A DNA stretch of 64,000 bases from Panagrolaimus kolymaensis (lineage: Eukaryota > Nematoda > Chromadorea > Rhabditida > Panagrolaimidae). The translations under genes and the position numbers were made by a program. The stretch's first letter is position 1; each line of letters starts with the position of its first letter. Of the stretch, positions 40,885 through 53,400 are shown piece by piece. The notes beneath the pieces were generated by a model. It was not told the origin of the DNA. It saw nothing but the letters and a program-made list of their open reading frames with translations, and ran no database searches. The DNA lies in NCBI GenBank assembly GCA_028622995.1, contig JAJQJQ010000010.1, positions 1,302,001 through 1,366,000 on the forward strand, read 5' to 3'.

Positions 40885-43800
40885 TTTTTCCTTCTTGTTT
40901 AATGCGACCGACTACGTTCTTTGGTCAATATTTATCAATAAAAGGGAAAATGTATTTTATGCAACACATCACTGCCATACTATTTTCCGGGACATTTTTT
41001 GGACGTCGTATTAAAAAAAGGATATTAACATTTGATTTACAGCAGTCACAAAAAAATTCCTTTAAAAATATTCTTCGAATATCCGGGACAAAAAAAATTA
41101 AACAATGTACGAAAAATAAGAAATATCCTTTTCAGTAACGAAAAGGTCAAAATATTCTTTTTAGAAAAATGAAAATGAGAAAAATGGGAAAGAAAAAAAA
41201 TAAGAATATACTCAAGCAACAACCATTAGAGTAAAAAAAAAATGAACACATTTTCATTTTGTTTTATTTGCTTCAAAGGCAATGGAATGGGAGAAAGAGT
41301 TAATTAACTCTTCAACAACTACTCCTTCTACTTACTCTCTTTTTTTAGGGGTTGTCTGTACTGTGTCAGAAGGCAACAGTATTGGGACAAAGGCATTGTT
41401 ATTTTTAAAAAATAAGTAAGGCAGGCAAATGTAAGAAGGAGATACAAAAAAAAAGACAAAAAGTTAATAAAATATAATTTTTACTAAAACACAAAAACAT
41501 TTTAAAGAAATGAGAAAATGAAAAAAGTTATGAGCAAATTTTAAAAAAGTCGTAAAATAATATTCTATTTCTTAGAAAGCGTGAAAGAAAGAAAGACTGA
41601 GGAAGAAGAAAAAGAAAAAATGAAAGTTTCGTCGAATAATAAAAAAGAATATTTTAAAAGATTTATGAAAGTCGCTTAGTATCGGAAATGAAAATGAAAA
41701 TGTAAAATTAAAGTTTAAAAGAAACTTTAACATTGCTGGTTGAAACAAAACATCTGTGCTTGATTAGAGTCTTCAAAGATAAAAAAAATATCAAAAGCAA
41801 GTGATGTGAATAAGTAAGTATAAGCTTTTTGGTATTGGATGTGGCCACACAAAAAAGATAGATAGATTGGAAATAAAGACAGCTGGAAGTAGTCAATCTA
41901 GTACACAGTCAATAAAGTTTTCTTAAATATAAAAAATAGAAAGTTATTTCCATTGCAGATGTTTCTGATTTTAACCTCCAGGAGAGTTTTTTTTATTTAT
42001 AAATGACAGAAGCAGCAGCAACGAAATGAATATTTTAACATGAAGAATAAGTGTTCTCTGAAATCATCTAAAAATAAAACGACTATTTTTTGTAAAAGTT
42101 TTTATTTTTATTGAAAGATGAAAAATGGTTAAATATGCAAGCAGCAACAGCAGCATAGGATTGCTATTTTTTTTGCTTCTATAAAGAAACAAAAAAATAA
42201 TAAAAAATAATGGCAAGATACTATCGAAAAAAAATAGTTGTTTTTAGACATAAAATAATATTAATCAAATTGTTTTCGTATATTTTTTTTGTTTGTTGAT
42301 AAATGAGTAAGCAAGAAAATGAAGAATTAAAAGCGACAAAAGCTTATTATTATTCCTTGGAAAAAGGGACTAATAATTATGTAATCCAAGCTTAAAAACG
42401 AGAAAAATGTGAGAAAAGAAAATTATCATTATGATAGTCGTCTGACTCTGGATGGCTGCTTTTTTTTGATGGGGAAGGAAGGAGACTGATAAAAGTTAAT
42501 TCATGACTCTAACAAAGCAAAAAAGAAGTCTTATGCTTTTGTTTTATCAATTAAAACTCATTTATTTGAATATAGAAAAAATTATAGAACAAAAAGATAA
42601 AAAAGCACCCACACTAACCCAACAACAAATAGTGAATCCAATTGCTTTCTTTTTCGATATAAAAAAAATTAAAGAACGCGCAAAGATAAATTTTTTGCTT
42701 ACTTTTTTCTTTTGTTTTTTCTTTAAAGCAACAATATTTTTTTATTTTCTGCTGCAGTAAGAAAAAAGAAAAAGAGTTATTGAAAGTTAAGTTTAAATAA
42801 TCAAGCAAACAAAAATTTTTGATAAACAAAGTTTTCTCTTTAAAATAAAAAAATATAAGTAAAGGGGTAAAAAATAAAGGCATAAATGAAGAAAGAAATT
42901 AGCAGAGAAAAGGAGGAAAAAAAGGGTAGAATTTTTTAAGATGAAAAAAGGTAACTTAAGAACCGCGTGAGCGTTGCTGTTTTTTAGTTTTAGTAAATAA
43001 AAGATTTTTAACCATTATAAATAGCAATATTTTAGTTTTGGAAAAGCCATGGTTTTGAATAAAAATGTGCAACTTTAAATGGACTTTTGAAGATAGATAG
43101 ATGTATGGTGAAAATAAAAAAGATACTTGAAAAGAAAAGTCGATGATAGTTTCTCTTTTTATGAAAAAAGGGTGAATTTCACTTCCTTTCTTTTTCCCTT
43201 TTTTTAGCCTTGGGCACCAACATCGTCGTTTGCTCGAGAGATTTATTGCGTGAGTCTAAACTTTATCTCTGTTTAGTGCCGTCGTCTCATCTCAATATTT
43301 TCTTCTGCTTAGTCGTTGAAAAGCATATAAAAGCTGCATATTGAGTATTGACTAAAAGTGTGGCACAACACTTGCAATGATCTTTAGATCTAATAAAAAT
43401 AAATGTTTTTTTCGTAGCCGTTGTTGCTTCTGCCGTTCCTCATCTGTCAAACAATAATTAACTTGTTTTGCTGCTGTTCGTTCTACTGCATTCTTTTTTT
43501 ATATAATCGATAGCAAAATTAAATATTTCTTCTATAAACTTCCAGAAAAGTAGCGAAATTGTGAGGAAAAGTATTTAAAAATATCAAATGCAGGCGGAAT
43601 CTTGATCATGAAAAAATAAAAAATTATAAGCGCAAACTTTTTCAATTTTTTATTTTGAAAAAAGCAAGCTTCATTAATATTTTTAAAAAATTACGAACTA
43701 TTAAAAATATTAAGCTCTTATTAACGTTCTTACTCGTCAATCAATATGTGAACCAAATTACACGCTTTAAGAAACTTCTTTGGTAACAATAATTATTGAT

Positions 43801-46800
43801 GAAAGAACAAACTTTTTAACGCTACCATAAAATGTAAATAAAAAACTGGGAGAGAAGAAGAAAAAAATCAATAATTGATAACAAAACTAAAGAAGAAAAT
43901 AAGAATTGAAGAAGAAAAATGAATATAAACTTAAAATATTCTGTTCAACATTAAATTGATTTCTCTCTTCTTTTTTGGGTTAACAACAACGTACGTAAAT
44001 GTGCACTCCCATAAAAAAATGCACACATTTTTTTTTTCTTTTGCTGTTGTTGTTAATGCCTAGCTCGCGGTTGGTTGCTGCCACCCTCTTCTTTTCCCTT
44101 TTTGACTAAGCTTCCCTTTTAGTGGAGTCATTTTCTCCCTTTTTGGCACATTCACAACTCACAAAACATGCATCCACTAACCAACCACTATATCTCTCTT
44201 TCTGTCTACCCTTTTACTCTCTTCAACGCTTTTTTCCTAACACTTTGGCACTCCTCAATACTTCACTACCGTTAGTTGGTAGTTGGTTGACAAGAAAGGC
44301 AAAGCTACCCGCTGTTATCGTCGTCTATCTTTTTGGGAAAGACACCATCGATGCTTCTATATCAGAATGAGCAACAACAAGCTAAAAAGTAAAAAGAAAT
44401 ATGCCGTCACATTTGGGAAAAAAATGTCTGTCTGTAGAGGACACACTACACGTTTATCCCATATAAGCTTTTCTTGATATGTATGTGTAACACACGCAAA
44501 AAAACAGTGGCAGAGTAAAGTCAGAAATATAATTTAGCATGGTTATATGAAAGAAGGATAAAGGATGGCTTTTTCTATATAAAAGCTAGAAGCTTAAATT
44601 TAGTTGTCAATAACAGAAAATAGAAAAAAAGCGTATGTGTTTTGTTTTATTATTACTTGTGGCAGAGACGACTAGTCAAAATATTTTAGAAACAACAAGA
44701 AAAAAAGCATGTTAAAAAAAAAATCATGTCATGTCTGTTGTGTATTTTTCCCATATAGTTGTTAAAAAGACTAAAGGAAAAAGGAAACAAAAAAAAACAT
44801 GAAGCATCATCACGCGTTAAAGAAATCTCTCTCACACATTTCGATTTTTTTTTTTTGCAATCAAGTGGGCGCGATAAATAAAACAAAACAAAAAAAAGTG
44901 TCAATGGGCGCTGGCTGGCTGCTGCTTTTGCTTTTTGTCATCAGGGCTGTTTTAATTTTTCTATTTTTGTTGGAGATTTTTTGCTTTTTTTATCTTCGGC
45001 TCATTAAATGCAAAAAATTAAGCATCTCACGGAATAATATTAAAATGGAAAACTATGAGGTTATGGTAGAGGCAAAAAAAATATGAGAAGAAAAAAGAAT
45101 TTTTTGGTTCCAATTTTTTAGTTAGTTTTCACGTTTAAATAAATCAATAGCAAAAAAACAGATGAGGACATTTTGTAGTAGGAGGTAAAAAAAGTTTTTT
45201 TTAACGTGATGGTTAAAGGACCGGTTTTCAATGTGTTCAATCAAATTTGCTCTCACATTTTTTTTTGAGGAAGGGTGTTAATCCGGTTCCTAATAGTGGC
45301 AAAAGAAAACGTTTAGGAAAAAATAATTTTATCGTTAGAGGCCATTGTCGTCGTTTTGACAATCTTTTTTTTTGTAAAAAAAAGTCGAAAAAAAAAGTTT
45401 TACCAAAACAATTATCGCGTTTCTATGTTCGTCGAAAAAGATTAAGATAAAAATCATCATAGAAAAGAAAGAAGAAACACTCAACAATACTCAACAATAA
45501 ATTTCCTTTTTTTTTTTCTCTCTCATTTTCTTATTATTACTTTTCTCAAAATCAATATTAACAAGAGACAAGACCAAAGACGACATTGACTTGACTGATC
45601 GTCAAAACTAAAAAGGTTACTGATAATCAACGTGATGAGAGATGAATGTTGACCAAACTTTCACTCAAAAAAAAATGTATTCGGACGCACAATAATATTA
45701 TTTGTCAGGTTGGAAATAAAGAAAAAAAAGGAAAAAGAAATTTTTGTACAAATGAATGAATGATTGCTTTTAACGTTACATGCACGAGGCTGGCTTCTGT
45801 GGTTGTCAATTTTTTTGCTTTTCACTTTGTTGTCGTTGTTGCTCATCATACAAAAATAACGTACAAACAAACACACGTTTCCCCGCCACAACTGCATAAG
45901 AAAACATAAGCAATTTCAATATTATTATTTTTTGTTTCGGACTTTTTTTACCTTTTTATGTATTTTTATTTGTTGTTTTTATTTGAAAAAGGTAAACACA
46001 AAAAAAAGAAACTTTTAAAAATAAAGATTAATGGATTAAAGTTTAATTTAGGAAACTTCTGTCATCTGCTTCCCGTATATAATAGAAAAAATTCAAAGAT
46101 TTTGAATCCTTACAACTTATAAGTCAAAAAAATGAAGCAAATTTCGCTTAACAAACCATTTTGGAAAAAGCAAATATATTTTTAACCAAAAATATTTCAG
46201 CTAATAAAAAACAAAAAACGAATAAAGTTTTGATGAAAAAATATTCGCTTTCAAAATATCTTAATTTTTCAATAAATATTTATCGTTGAAAAAAAAATGA
46301 AATAAATATTGCATGTTTTAGAAGAAAACAAAAAAGTGCTTAAAATAAAATAAAAATTAGCTATGATTTGAAAATGATTAATACAGACTTTAAAATAAAA
46401 ATGAAAAGAGAAATAAAAAGGTTGAATAAAAAAAGGTGCCTTTTTTGTTGTTGAAAAAAATTAAATGAAAGGAAAAATAAAGTAATTGATACAATAATCC
46501 CTATCGTGTCAAATAAAAAAAATTATAAAAAATGGAATAGCAATTGCCGCGGCGCTTTAACTTTTAGCCGTTAAAAATCGACGAGAGATGAATGTGAAAA
46601 AGAAGAAAAGAAAAGGAAAAAAAGCAAATAAAAATAAAAGATGAAATAAGGGAAAGAATAAGAAGAAAAATTATATAGGAGGAGGACTCCTTCATCCACC
46701 TTCACTTCCTGAACTACCACTACTAAGCCTGAGACTTCTTTTTATTTTCAAACTCATTGCAAACCAGCTTTTTCTTCCACCACATGCTTCTTTCGAATAA

Positions 46801-48204
46801 ATATTTTTTTGCTTGCAAAGTTCTGATGACTGAGTATCCACAAAATAACTTTGGAAAAAGTTGCGCGGCTGTGGTAAAAAAATGTAAGTCAAGCTGCTTG
46901 CACACCATCTAGCCAACCCATCAGTAAATAAATGTCCTTCCAATCATTGTTGTTGTGGTTGGTGGTGGTTAAAAAAAGCTTCCGTGAACCTAAACGATCT
47001 GAGTTTTAAAAAAAGATCATCGAAAAAGAAAGCAAAAGTCTTTGGCGCCAAAGATCAATTTTTTGTACTTTTTTAAATTTTGTTATTAATCAAGCGCTAA
47101 AAATAATTGAAAGGAAACTTAGAATTAAGCAAAAATGATACTTGACTTTAATTTAGAAAAAAAGAAAGGCCTCTTTTAGCCCAAAGTAAAGAAGCAATCA
47201 ATAAAGTGTACAACTGACTTTCAACCGCCATCGCAGTTAGTTGAAGAAATAAAAAAAGAAGGGAGAAAAGCAAAAACTTGGAGACCTTCCTTCGTCAAAT
47301 AACGATAAGGCTAACATCGACAGCCCCAAGCAATGGCAAAAAAAAATAAGGGCAACAACAGCTTTTTTGTTAAAAGGGAGTAGCAGTCGTCGTCGTTGTA
47401 GTAGTAGTTAGTTATTAGCAGCCAAAGCAGCTGCTCTTTTTCTTTCCTTCATTCATTTTGTCTTTCTTCCGGCAACCCTACAGCCGCACTCTTTTTTTAT
47501 ATTTTATCAAAAAAGCTGTTAGTGCAACTAGCTGCATCAGAAAAAGAAGCACGACGACATAAAAAAAACGTGAAGAGAGTGGGATGGATGTTTGCCGAAA
47601 TTTTTTTTCTTTTTTTTCTTTTTGATGCCAAGAAAGAAATGAGAGAACTTTACCGCCGAATTGAAATCGAAAGAGGGAGAACAACAACAAAAAATAAGCA
47701 AGTGGCACAATTCTTTTTTTTACGAGAAAAAAGGAGGCAAAATAATGTTAAGTGTGCTAACTGACATTGACAAAACATAAAATAAAAAGAGAAGTGATAA
47801 TAACCAATTATCACCTATCCTTCTTCATTTTTTCTTCAACAAGCAATTAATTCTATTAAAAGCCAACCTGCCGCGCATGCTTTGATCATCTAATAATAAG
47901 CTGTGGGAGTAAAATTATATTTCTAAAAGAAAAAAAGACATAATTAAAATTTTGAGAAAAAAAAACTTTAAAAAAATGTTTGTAAAAAATCAAAGTTCGT
48001 TTTACGTAAAGAAAGCTCTAATTTTTTAATTCAGTTGATTATGAAAAATATAACATGAATGAAAAGTAAACATTAAAAGATCAAAAGATTAATAATATGC
48101 ACATTTGAAAGGAATTTGAATATACGGCAAATACTATATTTGTATTCAAAATTCACAAGAAGAATAGTTAATATTTTGTTATAAACCACGATTAACTTTA
48201 CAAT

Positions 48205-48440
48205 CAGGCCTCTTCCTTCGGCCCGTCCAGCCCGGCCCGGCCCGCGGGCCGGGCCGAACATTTTCAGCATAATAAAAAAAACCAAAGGGGATACCAAGGC
48301 AAAAAAAATAGGGCCCGCGGGCCGGCCCATGGCCGGGCCGAGCCGGGCCCATTTTGGACGGGCCGAGGACTGGTCGGGCCTGACATGGACGGGCCGAGGC
48401 CGGGCCGGGCCGGCAAAACCCGGCCCGTGGAAGAGGCCTG
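48205..48440. mobile_element. Complete hAT-type MITE with 8-bp target duplication
   Basis: A 236-bp GC-rich element. Terminal inverted repeats are perfect for 12 bp: CAGGCCTCTTCC at 48205-48216 and GGAAGAGGCCTG at 48429-48440. Both sides carry the direct repeat TTTACAAT (48197-48204 and 48441-48448). An 8-bp duplication and CAG...CTG ends are hallmarks of the hAT superfamily. The interior is tandem CCGGGCC-like repeats with an AT-rich spacer and no ORF, so it is non-autonomous. A truncated relative is at 32187-32266. Confidence 0.85.
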
Positions 48441-50437
48441 TTTACAATGAGTAAGATATCAGCTATTTGGGGCTTTAATTGTGAAAGCCTTGTGTTCCTC
48501 CTTTAAGAATACACATAACAATTTAATGTCAAATGAAGCTAAATTTTCTTTATTTCTGAGACAGACAAACTTTAGCAAAAACAAAAAAATAATGAATAAT
48601 TTTTTGTATTAAAAAGAAAAAGCTTATGGATTCAACAAAATTTTTTCCTGTTTATAAAGCCATTACCAAAAATGAATTCCGCCTGTAGAGAGAGGCCATA
48701 AAACTAAAAATAAAAGATAAGAGAAAATCTAAAAATGACCAAAAATGGTCTTTTTCGTTTAAAGCAAAAATAAAACACTAAATTCATTAAAATATCAATG
48801 ACGCTCCTTAAATTCTTTAAATACTTCCTTTATCTTTTATCACGTTCCGCTTTATTTTTATTCCGAGGTAAAAAGTTATCACTTGCTAAAAATTTGTCAT
48901 TACGTTCAAAGATTGACGATGCTGACTTATTTTTTTAAAGAAGCAAAAAACAATGAACAAAAAGAAAATGAAATGAAAAAAACGATGACTAATTTTCTAC
49001 CAACACAGTTTATCTTTTCTTTATTTTCTTTTTTAGTTTTTCTACCACATTTAAAACCCCCAAGAGATTTTTATTGGTCAGTCATTTCACAAACAAATAA
49101 CACATGCTCCCCTTTTTTTTCAAAAATGTATACATACGCCTGTAAAAAGACGAGTAGCCGAAATCCTTCACGTCATAAAAAAAGTCATTCATCCATTTTA
49201 ATGTTATAAATATAAATTTTAACTAAAAATAGAAACCTTATTGTTAAAATTAATATTTTATTAAAAGCTTGTAGTTGGCCGGTCCATTAAATATATTGTT
49301 TTTTTTATTTGTGGTTTAAGCGTTTTGTTTGGGAACAACAATGTCCATTTTTCAGCCATAAGGTTGAATATCTAAAGATATTTATGTCGGTGTTTTCCAT
49401 TTTTTGATAACATAATGGCGGGCATCGCCGTACCATTCGTAACAATAGCAAAAAAAAATGAATAATTTGTCATAGATTTTGATGAGTTTGTCGAATCAGC
49501 AGCGAAAAAAAACTTTTTTATTTAATAAATTGTAATTTGAATATGTATGTGTCTCATTCTTTTTTGGCAATAAAATAATTTTCTTCGTCTTCCATATCGA
49601 AAGTCTCCCTTGAGTGCCTTTATTTTTCCCTCATTTTCTTATTTATGCTAACGAGAGATGGTGGACATATTAAGCAAGCAAGCGCATGTTGGAAATGCAA
49701 GGGCATTATTTCCTCCTTCCATCTCGCATTTTTTTTGACCCATCGACTTTGGTTTCGTTCTTAAAATTATTGGTTGAATGCTGTGTTTATTGCTTCCTTG
49801 CCTGCTATTTTTTTATTTTATTTTATTTTCTTCAGTCGTAAGAAAGAAAATTGGGAGCTGATTCATCGCATCATCCCGAGTGGAAAAAAACCTACTCAAT
49901 AGTTTGTCGTCGTCGTTTTGTTGCTATATTTTTTTTTTCTCACGATCGCTCTGTTTTTTTCTTTTCTTAACCCTTCTTTTTTGTGTTAGCCATACATATA
50001 ATAATCATCTCCTTGTTGTTGCTTTTTTTCCTACTTGACGAGCAAAAATTATATCGTCTTGAAAGGGTTGAAGAAAAAAGGAAAGATTGGTTTCTTTCCA
50101 ATTTATGGTAGCCGTTGTCTTTTAGAGACTTACGAAGAGGACGACGACGACAGCCAAGGCTAGTTGAATGGTTGAAACGGAAATTTAAAAAAAATGCGCT
50201 AATCGATTGATGGTGGTAGTAGAAGCGACGATCCTGTTCCTTAGCACACCACCAATCGCTCGTGCTAGTTGTTGTTTATTAAAGAATATAAGAAACTGAT
50301 ATTTATTTTTGAATTATTTTTATGAGTTATTGTTTTTTGTTTTCCACTTTAATTTTCTCAACAATAAAAATTTCATGCATTTATTTTTCGAATTTTTTTA
50401 ATTCTTCCGCGCTTTTTTGAATCATATTTTTAACTTA

Positions 50438-50449
50438 CTTATTTTTTAG
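50438..50449 (+). promoter_or_regulatory. Probable trans-splice acceptor of the PAK gene
   Basis: A T-rich tract ending in ATTTTTTAG at 50449 lies 8 nt before the start codon, leaving a minimal 5' UTR (ACTCGGGT), as expected for spliced-leader addition. A cis intron from an upstream noncoding exon would look the same. Confidence 0.5.
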
Positions 50450-50457
50450 ACTCGGGT

Positions 50458-53400
50458 ATGTCGTCGTCGACATCAACTCCAAAAGATAATAAAGCATCGA
50501 AAATACCGCTAAGGTCTTTCTTTGGTAGAATATTTAATAATTCTAATAATGGCAATGAAAATGATTTAACCAAATCATCGAGCATAAGTCAAATTAGTGG
50601 CCCATTTAATACTGTTCATCGAATACATGTTGGTTTTGATGGCACTGCTTATTCTGGATTACCACATGCATGGTTGGAAGTTTTACATCGAGAATTATCG
50701 TAAGTTATATTAGTTTTAATAATTTTAACATTAACAAATGAGGAAGTTTTTGAATATTATATATTCAAATAAATCCGATTATGGTTTCACTACTTTTTTA
50801 AAACCTTTCATTTCTATTAAAAATTATTTATTATGTCTCACTTTTATGCATTTATCTTTTACAAACGACTTTTTTTGCAGAGAAGCTGACCAAAAGCAAA
50901 ATCCCAAAGCGGTTGTCACAGCGTTAAAATTTTATGCCTCAGCTTTAAAGCAACGGGACGATGATAAATTTCTTATGACAGCTAAATCCGTTTGTCCTTC
51001 CGATGATGATATAGATGTTGAATTGGATGTTAATAAAACTCAAACAACGTCGTCAAAAGCAGATAAAATTTTTCATGGTGTGTTTACAAAAAAAAAAATG
51101 TATATATGCAATTAAATAAATTTCTGCATTTATAGAAACTTCAAGTTCATCCATTTCTGAAAGTATCTCCACTCTTCCCACAACTTCACCCTCATCTTCA
51201 GAACCACAAAGTTATGCAGAAAATAATATAAATAATGAGAAAAGAAGATCCTTGGATGAAGAATCATCAAAACTTTTTCTTGAGCCTCGATCCCCTGTTC
51301 CTCCAATTCCTCCAGCAAGATCGAAATCTCAAAAAGTTAATAATAATGTTAGCAGCAGTAAAATTCGTCAACCTCCTCCACTTCCTCCGAAGCCTACGGT
51401 AAGTCAGCCGTCTTTTAATCAAATATTTAAAAAAGAGGTGAAACCACATTTTTTTGCCAGAAGTTTATTATTATTTTATTAGTTAGTTGTTGCGCAACCA
51501 GTTAGTTATATTTGTGCCTCAATGATGTGCGCGTTCCATCCACTTTTCTCCCATTTTTGCGAAAAAAAAGGCAAATATTTATGTTTTGACTTCTCTGGAA
51601 GTTATTTGAAATCAGGAATGCATAGGCACAAATACGTAACTTTTGTTAATCGCATTATTATTTTAATTAACTTACTAACTAATTTTATATTGCCTCCTGT
51701 TTTTTTGATCAACAAAAGTCTCTTTGCCCTTAGGCAAATAAATAATATATCGCTCGAATGAAAGCGAAATCTAAGTTTACTTTTTTGATTTGGTTTGATT
51801 CTTTTTTTTGATACACAAATATACGTTTTTTTATTATTATTACGGAATGAAATGTATCATTCAAGTCTATCTATAACAATACTGGAATTGTACAATTTAT
51901 AATCTCTAATCATTTTTTTTTCTGTCTAAGTTAGTAGTTTTTTTTTGTTATAAATAATTATGAGACAGGTATCGACAGTCACGATCATTTTTTTTCTCAT
52001 TCAGACAAAAAAACCATTGTCCATTGTAAACTTGGGAATGAATCGTCTCAAGGTATTTTTTTATGCTGATCGACTTTTTTTTACGCAAAAACTATTGCCT
52101 TTTTGAAGAATAAAAAAACTTTAGCGGTTGTCAATCGTTTTTTTTATTTGCTTGTTGACTTAAAAAAAAGAAGTAAAGGCACATCTGCCTCCGGTCATTT
52201 ATTTTTATTTTAAAAAAAACGGACATCAGTTTTTTGAATGGCCTTTTTTCTGAATCATGAGAAAAAACCATTTGACCGCATTAAGGTTTTAAGTTTTTTT
52301 GAATGACTTCGACAAAATATATTTTCTTCCTCCACTAATGTACTTATTTTTTTTTGTAAAGTTTCTTTCTCTTTTTTCCGCTTATTTCTGTTTTTTTGTT
52401 AAATTAATAACAATATTTCCTTTTCAATAAAAAAGGCTAAGTTTCAAAATTAAATCCTTAAATAAAATGCGCATCCATGTTTTTGAAGGACATTTTTTTA
52501 TGGTGGTCAAAGACAAGGAAGATGATGACGGTTGAAGAAGAAATTCTCGTGAATAAAACAAGGACTCTTCTATATTTCTTTCTTTTTTTCGTCCTTCTTC
52601 TGATATGTATTTTGCAATAATGATCGCCTCGCAGTTAAAATGATAATAAGACAAACCGGTTACTTTTTTTTCTATTGCTTACTTTACTTCTTCTCATGTC
52701 CATGAGAGCATTCCTTTATTTTTCTGTGGTTGCAAAGAAATTCCCTTACCTTATTTAGGTTTGATAGACAGCTGGTCGATTTTTTTTCAATAGCCACCAG
52801 CTGGGATGATGGCCGACGATCATCATTGAAAAAAGCTATCAATGACACCAATTTTTAATCTGAGATAAAAGCCTGCTCGTTAAATCTAAATCGAATCGTT
52901 TTCTATATTTTAGTTTTTTATTGTTTGAGTTTTTTTTTCTTCAGATAACTTTTTTTAACTCCGCCCTTTGTCAACAGTTTTTTTTAATTTTTATTGCGTG
53001 ATCGTATACCTATAATACCAGACGAAGGAATTATTTCTGCTAGGTTTTTTTTGTGTTTGAGGGTATTCATTTATTTTACGTTTCCTCATTGTGTTGTAGA
53101 AAAAAGAAAATCCATTCCGTTCACATTTTGCGCTGGCTCAAACATTCGTTCTTTTATTTTATTTTATTGTTTGCTGGCCGGCTCATCGTTTTTATTACCT
53201 CTTCTTTGAACGTCATTCAGTAGCAGCAACATCTTCGAAAGGAATAGACGACACTTTTTTTGCGATAGAAGATTTCATTCAGTAGCTTTTCCTTTATTCC
53301 TTCAAAAATGATTTTTGAATCAAATTTTCCTCAATTGCGTGTAAGCGTAAATTCTCCATTTTCGGCATACATCGAACACATCACTTTTGCACTTACGGTA

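Larger units (their letters stand above)
38866..50457. other. 11.6-kb AT-rich gap between tax-6 and PAK
   Basis: Divergent 5' flanks of calcineurin A (leftward) and the PAK gene (rightward). No confident gene. Noted inside: a splice acceptor (TTTGTCAG) ending at 38885 just upstream of tax-6; a short GA microsatellite near 39845-39860; a GC-richer ORF at 40696-40884; a hAT-type MITE at 48205-48440; and scattered GC-richer patches around 43200-43330, 44050-44400 and 47220-47440 without coding or RNA structure that I can name. The 83-codon minus ORF at 46692-46943 has an in-frame ATG only near its end. Confidence 0.45.

Noticed and set aside
46692..46943. 83-codon minus-strand ORF with a Ser/Gly-rich end
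   Set aside because: The apparent start is TTG; the only in-frame ATG leaves about 20 codons. No acceptor or partner exon was found.
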